DNA of 10,471 nt from Planctomycetaceae bacterium (GCA_031276415.1 JAISNF010000426.1:1-10471), one strand, 5' to 3'. Shown: positions 1 through 6,882, counted from the first letter of the stretch. Numbers and translations are program-made. The notes: generated by a model from the letters alone, not told the origin.

Positions 1-288
1 TTCGGGATACAAGCGGGCGTAGAAAATTGAAACAGAAACTTGAGAGGCTCTACACGGCGAACAAGTCGGCGGTTTGTTGCCGCTAATAAATGAACGGAGC
101 CGCTTATAATAATTACGGACGAAACAATAGGTCATCCTGTTGTGTATACTCCCGACTTGAGGCGAAGACTGGCTGGCAATGTCAAGCGAATCGGTCAACA
201 TCTCTTCAAACCGCCTGAAGTGATGGGTTGTTACTTAAGCAGGCAACAATTGATGTTTCGTGAAAACTTGCAGTGATTGCATCAATGA

Positions 289-321
289 CCGCCGGATGGG
301 GGAAATCTACATGTCCGGTGG
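289..321 (+). ncRNA. group II intron domain V hairpin
   Basis: An eight-pair lower helix joins CCGCCGGA (289-296) to TCCGGTGG (314-321). The third pair is a G-U wobble (291/319), as in canonical domain V. The catalytic triad is C290-G291-C292. The upper helix is 297-301 with 307-311, with one G-A mismatch (299/309), closed by a GAAA-type loop (302-306). A two-base bulge (312-313) sits on the 3' side where the metal-binding bulge belongs. The total of 33 nt is close to the usual 34. The CGC triad is known from group IIC introns. The mismatch in the upper stem could indicate decay. Confidence 0.65.
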
Positions 322-324
322 GAG

Positions 325-436
325 GAGGGGTGAGGAAGCATAAAAGCAAGGGATAAGGATATTGAGACGCAAAAGGAGAAATCTCGAAACAGAACTAAGC
401 CGTAACCTAAACTAATATGCCCCTCATCTACTCTAC
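325..436 (+). ncRNA. group II intron domain VI and 3' splice site
   Basis: GAGGGG at 325-330 pairs perfectly with CCCCTC at 420-425 and starts three bases after domain V, where domain VI should begin. The following bases end in CTACTCTAC (428-436), a common bacterial group II intron 3' end, which puts the splice boundary after 436. The arm between the two strands is about 90 nt, much longer than a usual domain VI. Only weak internal pairing (for example 361-367 with 382-388) could be found, so the distal part may be an insertion. Confidence 0.5.
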
Positions 437-532
437 GTTAAGATTGAAAAATCATCAACTGTACTAGAGACCCAATACATTGTGTCTTTACGATTTAAAC
501 CTATTACCGAGAATGATTACAATTTATTTTTA
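437..532. other. spacer after the intron end, nothing recognised
   Basis: About 95 bases of AT-rich sequence separate the proposed intron boundary from a truncated CACAGAG-type repeat. I see no open frame, RNA gene or clear promoter here. It should represent the start of the 3' exon side of the intron insertion. Confidence 0.4.
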
Positions 533-559
533 TTAACCACAGGAAAGTTGAGAGTGAGG

Positions 560-641
560 AGTTGAGAGTGGATAGTTTCGCAATGCGGAATTACAAACAT
601 TTTGCTAATAATTCCACTTGCGACACTATCCACTATCAACT
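560..641. repeat. palindromic hairpin element, copy 1
   Basis: A long imperfect inverted repeat: the left arm (560-593) starts AGTTGAGAGTGGATAGT and the right arm (608-641) ends ACTATCCACTATCAACT. Both arms share an inner core of the type CGCAA..GGAATTA / TAATTCC..TTGCG. The loop is about 14 bases. It belongs to the same family as 4301-4390 and the half copy near 6895-6945. It lies downstream of the polyprenyl synthase stop and could act as a transcription end point, but it lacks a T-run. A truncated CACAGAG repeat abuts it on the left (about 533-545). It may be a non-autonomous mobile repeat (MITE or REP-like). Confidence 0.75.
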
Positions 642-697
642 AATAAAACGGTTATTAGGAGTTACCATAAGAAATTGATGATACAAATATTTGTGTG

Positions 698-741
698 AAC
701 AATTATCAAACAATTATTAAACAATTACTAAACAATTACTA
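698..741. repeat. 11-bp tandem repeat, four copies
   Basis: Four consecutive units of the form AACAATTAYYA occupy 698-708, 709-719, 720-730 and 731-741; the last two are identical. The array ends exactly at the polyprenyl synthase stop codon (739-741). On the gene's strand it is therefore the first 3' untranslated sequence and supplies the TAG stop. Confidence 0.85.
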
Positions 742-1728
742 ATTATTTCTGTTGACAACAAACTGAGCCACTGAAATCAAAGCGGCAAGGGCTTGGGTGT
801 TTCCGTTGAAACCGGACAGCAAAGCAACCGCTTCATTGATTAAACGTTCCGCTTCCTGTTTTGCCAATACAACGGCACCGGATTCGCAAAAACGTAAAAC
901 CATTTTCTGTGCCGATATTTCGTCAAAATCGTTTCGGCAAATCCGGTTTAACGTTTCTGTACGATCTGCGGAATCGGCGGTTTTCAGATACAAAATCAAT
1001 GGTAATGTCGGTTTGCGATTGATTAAATCTGTACGCAATGTTTTTCCGGCGGTACCGGTTTCGCCAATCATATCCAGAACATCGTCAACAATCTGAAACG
1101 CCAAACCAAGTTTATGTCCGAAAATTCTAAACCGTTCTGCTGTTTCGTTATCGGCTCCTGAATAATAAGCACCCAACTCCGTACTGCAAGCAAGTAATGG
1201 CGCCGTTTTTCCGGCAATCATCTCAAAATATTCGTCCGGCGTCATCTCAAAACGATCCACTGATCCGAGTTGACGAAGTTCACCTTCGCAAGTTTGTTGG
1301 CAGGCTTCCGCCAAACGGCGAAAACCATATAATTCTTCGTTCCGTGCCATTAATTCCAACGCCTTTGTCAAAAGCAAATCTCCCGCCAGTACGCCGATTT
1401 GCACATTCCAGCGAATATTTATTGTTGCGCAATGCCGCCGGATAGAGGCTCCGTCAAGAATATCGTCATGAATCAACGACGCCGTGTGAACAAATTCAAT
1501 TGCCGCTGCCGTCTGAACATGTTTATTGTCCAAAAGAACCGTATTGCCGATTGCCCGACCCGCAAGAAATAATAACATCGGACGAAGACGTTTACCGCTA
1601 AATTGAATACTGTAACGAACAACCTCGCCCACAAACGGATCAACTCCCGAAAGCGATTTACGGGCTAATTCTTCCATTGTTGTCATTTCGTTTTCGATCA
1701 ATTGATAGGCAGATTTGATTTCGTGCAT
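739..1728 (-). CDS. long-chain polyprenyl diphosphate synthase
   Basis: A trans-type prenyltransferase of the IspB/HepT (octaprenyl or heptaprenyl) class. It adds isopentenyl diphosphate units to an allylic primer to make the side chain of quinones, probably menaquinone. The 329-residue length is typical. Visible motifs are GKRLRP (45-50), the first aspartate-rich motif DDILD (88-92) followed by Arg97-Arg98, GKT (173-175), and the second aspartate-rich motif in FQIVDDVLD (DDVLD 215-219). The residues four and five before the first motif are small (Ala83, Ser84), which in this family leaves the product pocket open for long chains. The exact chain length cannot be read from sequence. The ATG at 1726-1728 gives a family-like N-terminus but has no clear Shine-Dalgarno sequence. 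It stands alone: its neighbour starts over 300 bp away and is unrelated. Confidence 0.93.
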   Translation of the reverse strand: MHEIKSAYQLIENEMTTMEELARKSLSGVDPFVGEVVRYSIQFSGKRLRPMLLFLAGRAIGNTVLLDNKHVQTAAAIEFVHTASLIHDDILDGASIRRHCATINIRWNVQIGVLAGDLLLTKALELMARNEELYGFRRLAEACQQTCEGELRQLGSVDRFEMTPDEYFEMIAGKTAPLLACSTELGAYYSGADNETAERFRIFGHKLGLAFQIVDDVLDMIGETGTAGKTLRTDLINRKPTLPLILYLKTADSADRTETLNRICRNDFDEISAQKMVLRFCESGAVVLAKQEAERLINEAVALLSGFNGNTQALAALISVAQFVVNRNN

Positions 1729-1839
1729 GAATATATTAATTTTCGTCGCGAAGACTATTTATGTTTAATGTAATATTGACACAAAAATACGGATAATTAT
1801 TTCCGTGAACTGATAGTTTTCAAATTAATGAGATTGTGT

Positions 1840-1845
1840 ATTATA
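1840..1845 (-). promoter_or_regulatory. possible -10 box for the polyprenyl synthase gene
   Basis: On the minus strand this reads TATAAT exactly and lies about 110 bases before the start codon. No good -35 hexamer sits 16-18 bases further upstream (the position reads roughly CTTTTA), so this is only a candidate. In an AT-rich spacer a chance match is quite possible. Confidence 0.25.
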
Positions 1846-1874
1846 GGTAAAAAACGGAGAAATAAAAGCCGTTT
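1846..1874 (-). terminator. weak terminator-like hairpin after the S46 gene region
   Basis: On the minus strand AAACGG (1874-1869) can pair with CCGTTT (1857-1852) across an 11-base loop, and the following bases continue the T-run. This could end transcripts coming from the peptidase gene before the next gene's putative promoter. The stem is only six pairs, so it is a weak prediction. Confidence 0.25.
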
Positions 1875-1945
1875 GTCGTAAAAAATATTTTTGTCAACAT
1901 TCTCCATTTTGCGCAACTATGCGCTATTCTTTGTTGTCCCAGCGT

Positions 1946-1995
1946 GGCATTTCCAATATAGTCGGCGGTTTTAACCGCCGGAAATCGGGAATGCC
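1946..1995. repeat. two-part stem-loop element
   Basis: An outer stem of nine pairs (1946-1954 with 1987-1995, one G-U) encloses an inner seven- to eight-pair stem (CGGCGGT at 1963-1969 with ACCGCCG at 1974-1980) closed by a T-rich loop. It lies about 60 bases past the S46 peptidase stop. There is no T-run on either side, so it is a structured 3' untranslated or repeat element rather than a classic intrinsic terminator. The rest of the 1729-2056 spacer has no convincing gene. Confidence 0.65.
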
Positions 1996-2056
1996 CCAAA
2001 GGGTCAACCGTTTGCCGATGATTTGTGTGATTATTATGATTTTTTGTAATCAATAT

Positions 2057-4117
2057 CTATTTTCCGAGTTCATCGGCGATACGGTTGGCGTTGTAAATTT
2101 TTCGTAACGCTTCAACAATCACGTCGGCGTGAACCGAAACACATCGGCTTTGTGTTTCCGTGTAAATGAAATTGTTTGACAGCGAATAAATGTTACCGTC
2201 AAACGCCAAACCAACAACTTCGCCTTTGGTGTTAATAAGCGGACTACCGCTGTTGCCGCCGATAATATCGTTTGTTGTTACAAGATTGAATGCCGTATTG
2301 AGATTGAGTTTGGTCTTGCCGTCTTTCCAACTTTTAGGCGGGTCAAACGGCTCTTTGAATTTTTGTTTCTCCGCACGGTCAAACATTCCGGCAATTGTTG
2401 TTACCGGAGCAACAACAGTTCCGTCGTCTTCCTTGTAACCTTTCACCGCTCCGTAGGAAAGCCGAAGCGTAAAGGTTGCATCGGGATAAACGCTTGTTCC
2501 CAATTTCTCGAAACGCTTTTGCGCCAACTCCGCATACGCCGCCGTCATTGGGGCTTCCACCTTGTTTTCGTAATTTTCGCGAATACCTCTCGCAATGCGT
2601 TCTACACGCAACACCAATTGAATCATTGAATCGCTGGAATATTTAACCGCTTTGATTCCTCCTTCGACAAGTCGTTTTCGTTCCGCAACATCACGGACTT
2701 TGGAATGGAGAATGAGTTCTGTCGCATATTCTTTCGGCGATAAGTCTCTATCAAGAATATACAGAAATTTATCTTCATCATTGTACAATATTTCATTCAA
2801 CATTGTTAAAGAATCGGTTAATTTCAGAATTTCGACATCTTCATAAATCGGCGTATCAGCAAAGAGTGTTTGTTTAAGCGATTCAATATTTCCGTCCTGA
2901 TATTCTTTTAAACGTTCTGAATTAGGTTTTTCCGTTTCAGATACAAGCCGAACCAATGTCCGGGCAATTTTGAATGTTTGTGAATTAAAGAATTCACCCA
3001 GTTCAATACAATCATAGCCTGCGTAAAGACTTCGGGCGAATTGAAGTGTCTTTTGGATTTTATCTTCAGGAGAATCAGTTGCCGGTTCTGTTTGCGGTAA
3101 ATTTTTCCACAGCGACGGCGTTTGAAGTCCTTGCAATTGTCCGATGGCGCGTTTGCGGTAATTTTGTACACCGCCGAGATCATCCGCAATTCGGCGTTGA
3201 TTTTCGAGGCTGCGATTGCTAAACGCCGAATAAATCACTTCGCGCCGATAGAGTTTTTGTAACCGCCACGGAAAATAAACATCGCGTTGAAATTCAAGAT
3301 GTTCGCGGGTGTAAGAGCGATCCGTTTTGCCGGGAAAACCTGAAACAAAAACGAGTTCGCCGTCTTTCACGCCATCGGTTGACCATTTCAAAAAATGTTC
3401 AATTTTTGCCGGTTTCCCGTTTTCGTAAGCACGGAAAAGTGAACAATCAACACAATAGCGCGGATATTCGTAATTATCAGGATCACCGCCGAATGCCGCA
3501 ATACTTTCTTCCGGTGCCCAAACAAGCCGGATATCGTTATAAATTTTATAACCGTAAAGCCAATACTTTCCGCCTTGATAAAGCGTTGTAACTTCGCATC
3601 GAAGTTTTGTTTTATCGGACGTTTCTTTTTCAAGAGCGGCGATGGCGGCGTTACGTATTTTACGGGCTTCTTCGGCGGACATTTCCGGTGTTACATCGGC
3701 GTTGACTTTTTCCGTAACATCTTCCGAAGAAACCGGAACAAGAATTTCAAGACCCGGACACGGTAATTCCTCTTCAAATGTTTTGGCGTAAAAACCGTTT
3801 TCGAGCAGATTATTTTCCGGCGTACTGAGTTCGTGCAGGTTCCGTGCTCCGACGTGATGGTTCGTCATAATAAGCCCTTGCGACGAAACAAACGACGCAC
3901 TGCCGCGCCGGGCAAAACGTATTGATGATTGTTGAACATGTTGAAGCCATTCCGGTGTTAGTTCAAAATCATATTTTTCCTTCACCTGTTTTACCGGCGG
4001 CACGTCAAACAACCACATTCCTTCGTCCGCACAAACCGGTAATGTAAAACAACAAAATACAGCAACGAAAATCGTTGATCGTAATATTGATCGTAATGTT
4101 GAAATTTGTGTCATCAT
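2057..4117 (-). CDS. secreted S46-family serine peptidase (DPP7/DPP11-like)
   Basis: A periplasmic or surface dipeptidyl-peptidase-type enzyme of MEROPS family S46 that removes N-terminal dipeptides from peptides. From the start at 4117 the protein has 686 residues, near the family's usual 700-720. The catalytic triad is visible: His in TNHHVGARNLHELS (His87/88), Asp224 in VDCSLFRAY after FGGDPDNYEYPR, and Ser623 in GGNSGSP followed by GLAFDGN. Classic DPP7/DPP11 enzymes have Cys-Gly after the His pair; here it is Val-Gly, pointing to another subfamily. P1 specificity cannot be predicted. The N-terminus is a signal peptide: basic start, hydrophobic FVAVFCCFTLPVCA, then mature ADEGMWLF. An AAGGAG at 4127-4132 lies nine bases before the ATG at 4117 but only three before the in-frame ATG at 4123, so 4117 is preferred. 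The frame stays open to an ATG at 4285, but that extension is polar and unlike the family. It is monocistronic. Confidence 0.92.
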   Translation of the reverse strand: MMTQISTLRSILRSTIFVAVFCCFTLPVCADEGMWLFDVPPVKQVKEKYDFELTPEWLQHVQQSSIRFARRGSASFVSSQGLIMTNHHVGARNLHELSTPENNLLENGFYAKTFEEELPCPGLEILVPVSSEDVTEKVNADVTPEMSAEEARKIRNAAIAALEKETSDKTKLRCEVTTLYQGGKYWLYGYKIYNDIRLVWAPEESIAAFGGDPDNYEYPRYCVDCSLFRAYENGKPAKIEHFLKWSTDGVKDGELVFVSGFPGKTDRSYTREHLEFQRDVYFPWRLQKLYRREVIYSAFSNRSLENQRRIADDLGGVQNYRKRAIGQLQGLQTPSLWKNLPQTEPATDSPEDKIQKTLQFARSLYAGYDCIELGEFFNSQTFKIARTLVRLVSETEKPNSERLKEYQDGNIESLKQTLFADTPIYEDVEILKLTDSLTMLNEILYNDEDKFLYILDRDLSPKEYATELILHSKVRDVAERKRLVEGGIKAVKYSSDSMIQLVLRVERIARGIRENYENKVEAPMTAAYAELAQKRFEKLGTSVYPDATFTLRLSYGAVKGYKEDDGTVVAPVTTIAGMFDRAEKQKFKEPFDPPKSWKDGKTKLNLNTAFNLVTTNDIIGGNSGSPLINTKGEVVGLAFDGNIYSLSNNFIYTETQSRCVSVHADVIVEALRKIYNANRIADELGK

Positions 4118-4126
4118 AAACATTAT

Positions 4127-4132
4127 CTCCTT
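4127..4132 (-). promoter_or_regulatory. Shine-Dalgarno site that sets the S46 peptidase start
   Basis: AAGGAG on the minus strand, nine bases before the ATG at 4117. The same nine-base spacing is seen at the porin gene. It argues against the far-upstream ATG at 4285, which would add about 56 residues before the signal peptide. Confidence 0.7.
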
Positions 4133-4300
4133 AGTGTTAAAAATGGTTTCGTAAAATCGAAAATTTATTGACGGAAATTCATTTAATTCTTGATTTAATT
4201 CTTGTTTGCCAAGATACGTGGTATTGTAACTGTTTATTTTATTTTTACCACAGTGGAGGAAGAAAAAACCGTCCGCAAATTTCACAAATTAGTTAATAGT

Positions 4301-4390
4301 GAATAGTTAGTAGTGAATAGTGTTCGCAATACGGAATTATTAACGTTGTGGTTATAATTCCGCTTGCGAACTATTCACTATTCACTATTC
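4301..4390. repeat. palindromic hairpin element, copy 2
   Basis: Arms 4301-4344 and 4351-4390 are near-perfect inverted repeats around a six-base loop (GTTGTG). The left arm starts GAATAGTTAGTAGTGAATAG and both arms share the inner core TTCGCAA..CGGAATTAT. It has the same design and core as 560-641, with a different short tandem motif (AGTGAATAGT instead of AGAGTGGATAGT) at the tips. It lies in the spacer upstream of the S46 gene. Confidence 0.85.
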
Positions 4391-4463
4391 AGCGTAATCT
4401 GCGGACAATTCTTTGAATTACTTACGGTAACTTCTAATAACCGCCTATTTAAGCACAGATTAT

Positions 4464-4601
4464 TTAACCACAGAGAACACAGAGTTCACAGAGAGGAAAT
4501 TTTTAAAAATTATTTTAGATCAAAAGTCAATGATAATTAAAACTAACATTTTGATTCCAATTAAAAATTTCCTCTGTGTTCTCTGTGTGCTCTGTGGTTA
4601 A
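4464..4601. repeat. inverted pair of CACAGAG-type repeats
   Basis: The left arm (4464-4506) starts TTAACCACAGAGAACACAGA; the right arm (4561-4601) is its reverse complement with a few differences and ends CTCTGTGGTTAA. The 54-base spacer is AT-rich. The right arm begins about 50 bases past the porin stop, so a transcript from porin would fold here and might end. Single copies of the same repeat occur at 10334-10370 and, truncated, near 533-545. The remainder of the 4124-4649 spacer holds hairpin copy 2 and a short TCTGCGGAC-type motif near 4395-4405, but no gene. Confidence 0.85.
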
Positions 4602-4649
4602 TAAAAATATATTTGTGGTTTTTAGAAGTTCCCTTACGTTTTGTCGTAA

Positions 4650-6446
4650 CTAAAAATGGAGACGTAAACTTGTTCCGAAAATATCTTCGTTTCGGTATTG
4701 GTGATTGGAACCGATATTTTGTTGCGAATGAACATATTCGAAAATCCAACGTATATTGGAAGTCCAGAACCAATTGACTCCAAAAGTTAAATCGTTTTGC
4801 CGTCCGCCGTTGTTGCCGTTTCGCCAGTCCAGCAGATCAAGATAACCCCATTGAAAAATCAACTGCCACGCCCCAAATCCGTCAACTAAATTCCATTCGC
4901 CGGATTTGAACGGATGAAAATTATGTTTCACTTTTGCGGCATTAAATGTTCCGCTTTTTAACTGGTAACTTCGATGATCATCGGTTAGGAAGTAACCCAA
5001 TTCAACATAACCGCCGTTTGCTGTTCGCTCGGGAGAATAACCAAGCGTTTGTGTTGCATGATCGGCATATCGGGCAAAGTACCATTCCGACGAAACGGAC
5101 AAGGGACCATTTTGCAACGCTAATTCAAGACCTGCACGATGATGATTATTGTTAGCAAAATTGCCGGTTCCTAACAATGACGAGTACCAACTAATTCCAC
5201 CGGGTTGAATACTCAGGCTGGCGGAGTCGTTTTGTGAATGAACATACGACCAATGTCCGCCGACATGGAAAACTTGGCGTCCTTCATTTTCATAAATCGG
5301 AGCCGCTGTTAAACGGATATTGAAAACTGTTCCCTGATTATCGTCCTGAATAAAACGATCCGTGTTGGTTGCTGCGCCCTGAAACACTCCGTAAAAAAGC
5401 CGGATATGATCTTGGGCAAACAAATGTTCAGAGGAAACGCCAAAACGCCGTCCAAACCCAAAAGTTCCCGAAGGAGCGACAAATTCGGTAAGCGGTGTAT
5501 GCAAAGCACTGGTCGGATAGGCGAGTCCGGTTTCGGGTTTGAAATGTCCGGCACGAACATAACCCAAAAGCGGTACATTTTTAACTCCTATCCAATTGTC
5601 AACCAAATTGACACGTCCACCATTAGGAGCCAACGATAACTCCAATTTGTAATCAAAAGCGTCAAAACCGTTACCGGTAATTGCAAACTGCATTTCCCTG
5701 ATTCCCGCCTTGTTTTGAAGACGACCGGTAGTAATTTTCGCATCTTCGTCAACAGTGTAACTGTCGAGAAAAAGACGACCGGAAATTTTGGGACTGCTCC
5801 ATGCTTTTTTGGTGTCCGGTTTTTTTGTATCTTTTTTAAGTTTCTCAATATCAGCCGTCAAACGATCCAATTCCGAATAAACAAACTGATCCGATGGAGT
5901 TGTGGGAGCGGTTATTGGTTTGGAATTTGTCGGGGCTGGCAGCGATACCGTATCAAACGACGAATCAAACGACGATGCCAATGGCGATTCCAATGATGTT
6001 GGAACCGGCGGTGTTGATGGTGCCGGCGGCGATGGCGGTGTCGGCGGTGTTGGTGCTGACGGCGGTGTCGGCACTGACGGCGGAGTCGGTGCTGATGGCG
6101 GTGTCGGTGCTAATGGCGGTGTCGGCACTGATGGCGGAGTCGGTGCTGATGGCGGAGTCGGCGGAGTCGGCAATGGAGACCGGCTCGCATCACTCACAAT
6201 ATTCGGACGTGACGGTTGTTGAGCAAGCACTAAGGTGTCTTTTGTTTTTCCTTTTTGACGGGGAGTCAGACTGGCTTGCACTTTGGGAACTAATTTAAGT
6301 TGCCCTGTTTCTGTAAATAATTGTTCAGCGGATATTGTTTCTGCGAATATCTTACTATCCGATACAATACTGTTACAAAACAACACTGCCGCCGTCAACA
6401 TTGTTTTCAAAATTGTTTTCAAATAAATTGACCACAAATTTTTCAT
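4650..6446 (-). CDS. phosphate-selective porin-like outer membrane protein with proline-rich linker
   Basis: Predicted outer membrane beta-barrel of the porin O/P type (phosphate-selective porin family) for passive uptake of anions or small solutes. From the ATG at 6446 it has 598 residues. In order: signal peptide (about 1-35, hydrophobic TMLTAAVLFCNSIV); a basic/polar stretch; a proline-rich linker (about 89-149) of six-residue (S/L)(A/V)PTPP repeats; a short coiled-coil-like segment SELDRLTADIEKLKK (about 191-205); then, from about residue 215 (KAWSSPKISGRLFLDS), a barrel with alternating strands and aromatic girdles, ending in the C-terminal Phe typical of outer membrane proteins (RLRLHF-type end). 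The coiled coil before KISGRLF is common in planctomycete porins of this family, from memory. AAGGAGG at 6456-6462 lies nine bases upstream and selects this start over in-frame ATGs at 6479 and 6497. Substrate specificity cannot be read. Confidence 0.85.
   Translation of the reverse strand: MKNLWSIYLKTILKTMLTAAVLFCNSIVSDSKIFAETISAEQLFTETGQLKLVPKVQASLTPRQKGKTKDTLVLAQQPSRPNIVSDASRSPLPTPPTPPSAPTPPSVPTPPLAPTPPSAPTPPSVPTPPSAPTPPTPPSPPAPSTPPVPTSLESPLASSFDSSFDTVSLPAPTNSKPITAPTTPSDQFVYSELDRLTADIEKLKKDTKKPDTKKAWSSPKISGRLFLDSYTVDEDAKITTGRLQNKAGIREMQFAITGNGFDAFDYKLELSLAPNGGRVNLVDNWIGVKNVPLLGYVRAGHFKPETGLAYPTSALHTPLTEFVAPSGTFGFGRRFGVSSEHLFAQDHIRLFYGVFQGAATNTDRFIQDDNQGTVFNIRLTAAPIYENEGRQVFHVGGHWSYVHSQNDSASLSIQPGGISWYSSLLGTGNFANNNHHRAGLELALQNGPLSVSSEWYFARYADHATQTLGYSPERTANGGYVELGYFLTDDHRSYQLKSGTFNAAKVKHNFHPFKSGEWNLVDGFGAWQLIFQWGYLDLLDWRNGNNGGRQNDLTFGVNWFWTSNIRWIFEYVHSQQNIGSNHQYRNEDIFGTSLRLHF
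6010..6175 (-). repeat. 18-bp tandem repeats encoding the porin proline linker
   Basis: About six or more units of 18 bp, plus-strand form GGCGGNGTCGGNRCTGAY, encode (S/L)(A/V)PTPP on the minus strand, with shorter PTPP/SPP variants at the ends. Units differ mostly at silent or Ala/Val positions, indicating expansion by slippage or recombination. Copy number is expected to vary between strains. Confidence 0.85.
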
Positions 6447-6455
6447 TAAAAAAAT

Positions 6456-6462
6456 CCTCCTT
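6456..6462 (-). promoter_or_regulatory. strong Shine-Dalgarno site of the porin gene
   Basis: AAGGAGG on the minus strand, nine bases before the ATG at 6446. This is the strongest ribosome binding site in the window, consistent with high expression of a porin. Confidence 0.75.
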
Positions 6463-6499
6463 GTAACATAATTTGTCATATTAATTTGTGATTTCATTT

Positions 6500-6790
6500 A
6501 GTCATCTACATAATTTACACTGTTTAGATAAACTGAATTGATCATCACAATCAGAGAAATCCATTCAATCCATAAATCTGTATCGAACAATAAAATCCTA
6601 ATGACCCCTATAATCGGATTATTTAAACATTTTTTGTTATTAAGCACACGAAAAATCGGAATAAACAAAACATTTTCCAAAATAGGAAAAGTCAAATAAA
6701 ATTATTTACATTAACTATTTTCACCATTTTGTCAAAAACGATAATATTTCAGGTTCAAGCCAACGAGTATGCCTGCAATATCTATCTAAT
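6500..6790. other. AT-rich leader/spacer upstream of porin, no gene seen
   Basis: This stretch is strongly AT-rich and should contain the porin promoter, but I could not find a convincing -35/-10 pair. TGTCAA (TTGACA on the minus strand) at 6730-6735 has no good -10 at the right distance. A 65-codon open frame (6498-6695, minus) has no ribosome binding site or recognisable protein features. Confidence 0.4.
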
Positions 6791-6792
6791 TT

Positions 6793-6845
6793 TTACCGCA
6801 GAAAACAAAGAACTGTCCGCAGATTACGCAGATGAGCGCAGATAA
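6793..6845. repeat. CGCAGATTACGCAGAT-type repeat
   Basis: A short interspersed motif with GTCCGCAGATTACGCAGATG followed by a second AGCGCAGAT. Related fragments occur in inverted form near 4391-4405 (GCGTAATCTGCGGAC) and loosely near 10383-10412. It is likely a dispersed intergenic repeat. Confidence 0.55.
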
Positions 6846-6850
6846 TTTTT

Positions 6851-6882
6851 AAAATATAAAATAATGAAAATATAAAATAATG
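6851..6882. repeat. 16-bp direct duplication
   Basis: AAAATATAAAATAATG occurs twice in immediate tandem (6851-6866 and 6867-6882). It looks like a slippage or repair duplication and sits just beside the half copy of the palindromic element. Confidence 0.85.

Larger units (their letters stand above)
1..436 (+). mobile_element. 3' part of a group II intron (domains IV-VI)
   Basis: The left edge of the window is read as the 3' end of a group II self-splicing intron on the plus strand. The support is a domain V hairpin at 289-321, a three-base joint at 322-324, a six-base domain VI base stem (325-330 with 420-425), and the terminal sequence CTACTCTAC ending in an AY dinucleotide at 435-436. The triad position reads CGC rather than AGC, as in group IIC introns. 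The 5' end, the exon-binding sites and the reverse transcriptase motifs must lie outside the window, so neither activity nor completeness can be judged. The stretch 1-288 should be the end of domain IV, where the intron-encoded protein normally sits. It has only a short open frame without ATG at 94-276 that I cannot match to the C-terminus of a maturase, so the protein may end upstream or be degraded. Confidence 0.65.

Noticed and set aside
698..741. CRISPR or iteron origin for the 11-bp tandem repeat
   Set aside because: Units are directly abutting without spacers, only four copies, and no replication initiator gene is nearby.
1841..2053. 70-codon minus-strand open frame downstream of the S46 gene
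   Set aside because: It runs through the two-part stem-loop at 1946-1995, has no ribosome binding site and no protein-like pattern; better explained as an intergenic repeat.
4118..4285. N-terminal extension of the S46 peptidase to the ATG at 4285
   Set aside because: The extra 56 residues precede an obvious signal peptide and ignore the AAGGAG at 4127-4132; they cover intergenic sequence.
5894..6298. Plus-strand frames opposite the porin linker (Ala/Val/Leu/Met-rich and Gly/Val/Asp-rich repeats)
   Set aside because: They are antisense shadows of the 18-bp repeats that encode the proline-rich linker; no start signals of their own.
6498..6695. 65-codon minus-strand frame upstream of the porin
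   Set aside because: AT-rich, no ribosome binding site, and it would run into the porin leader; likely chance.
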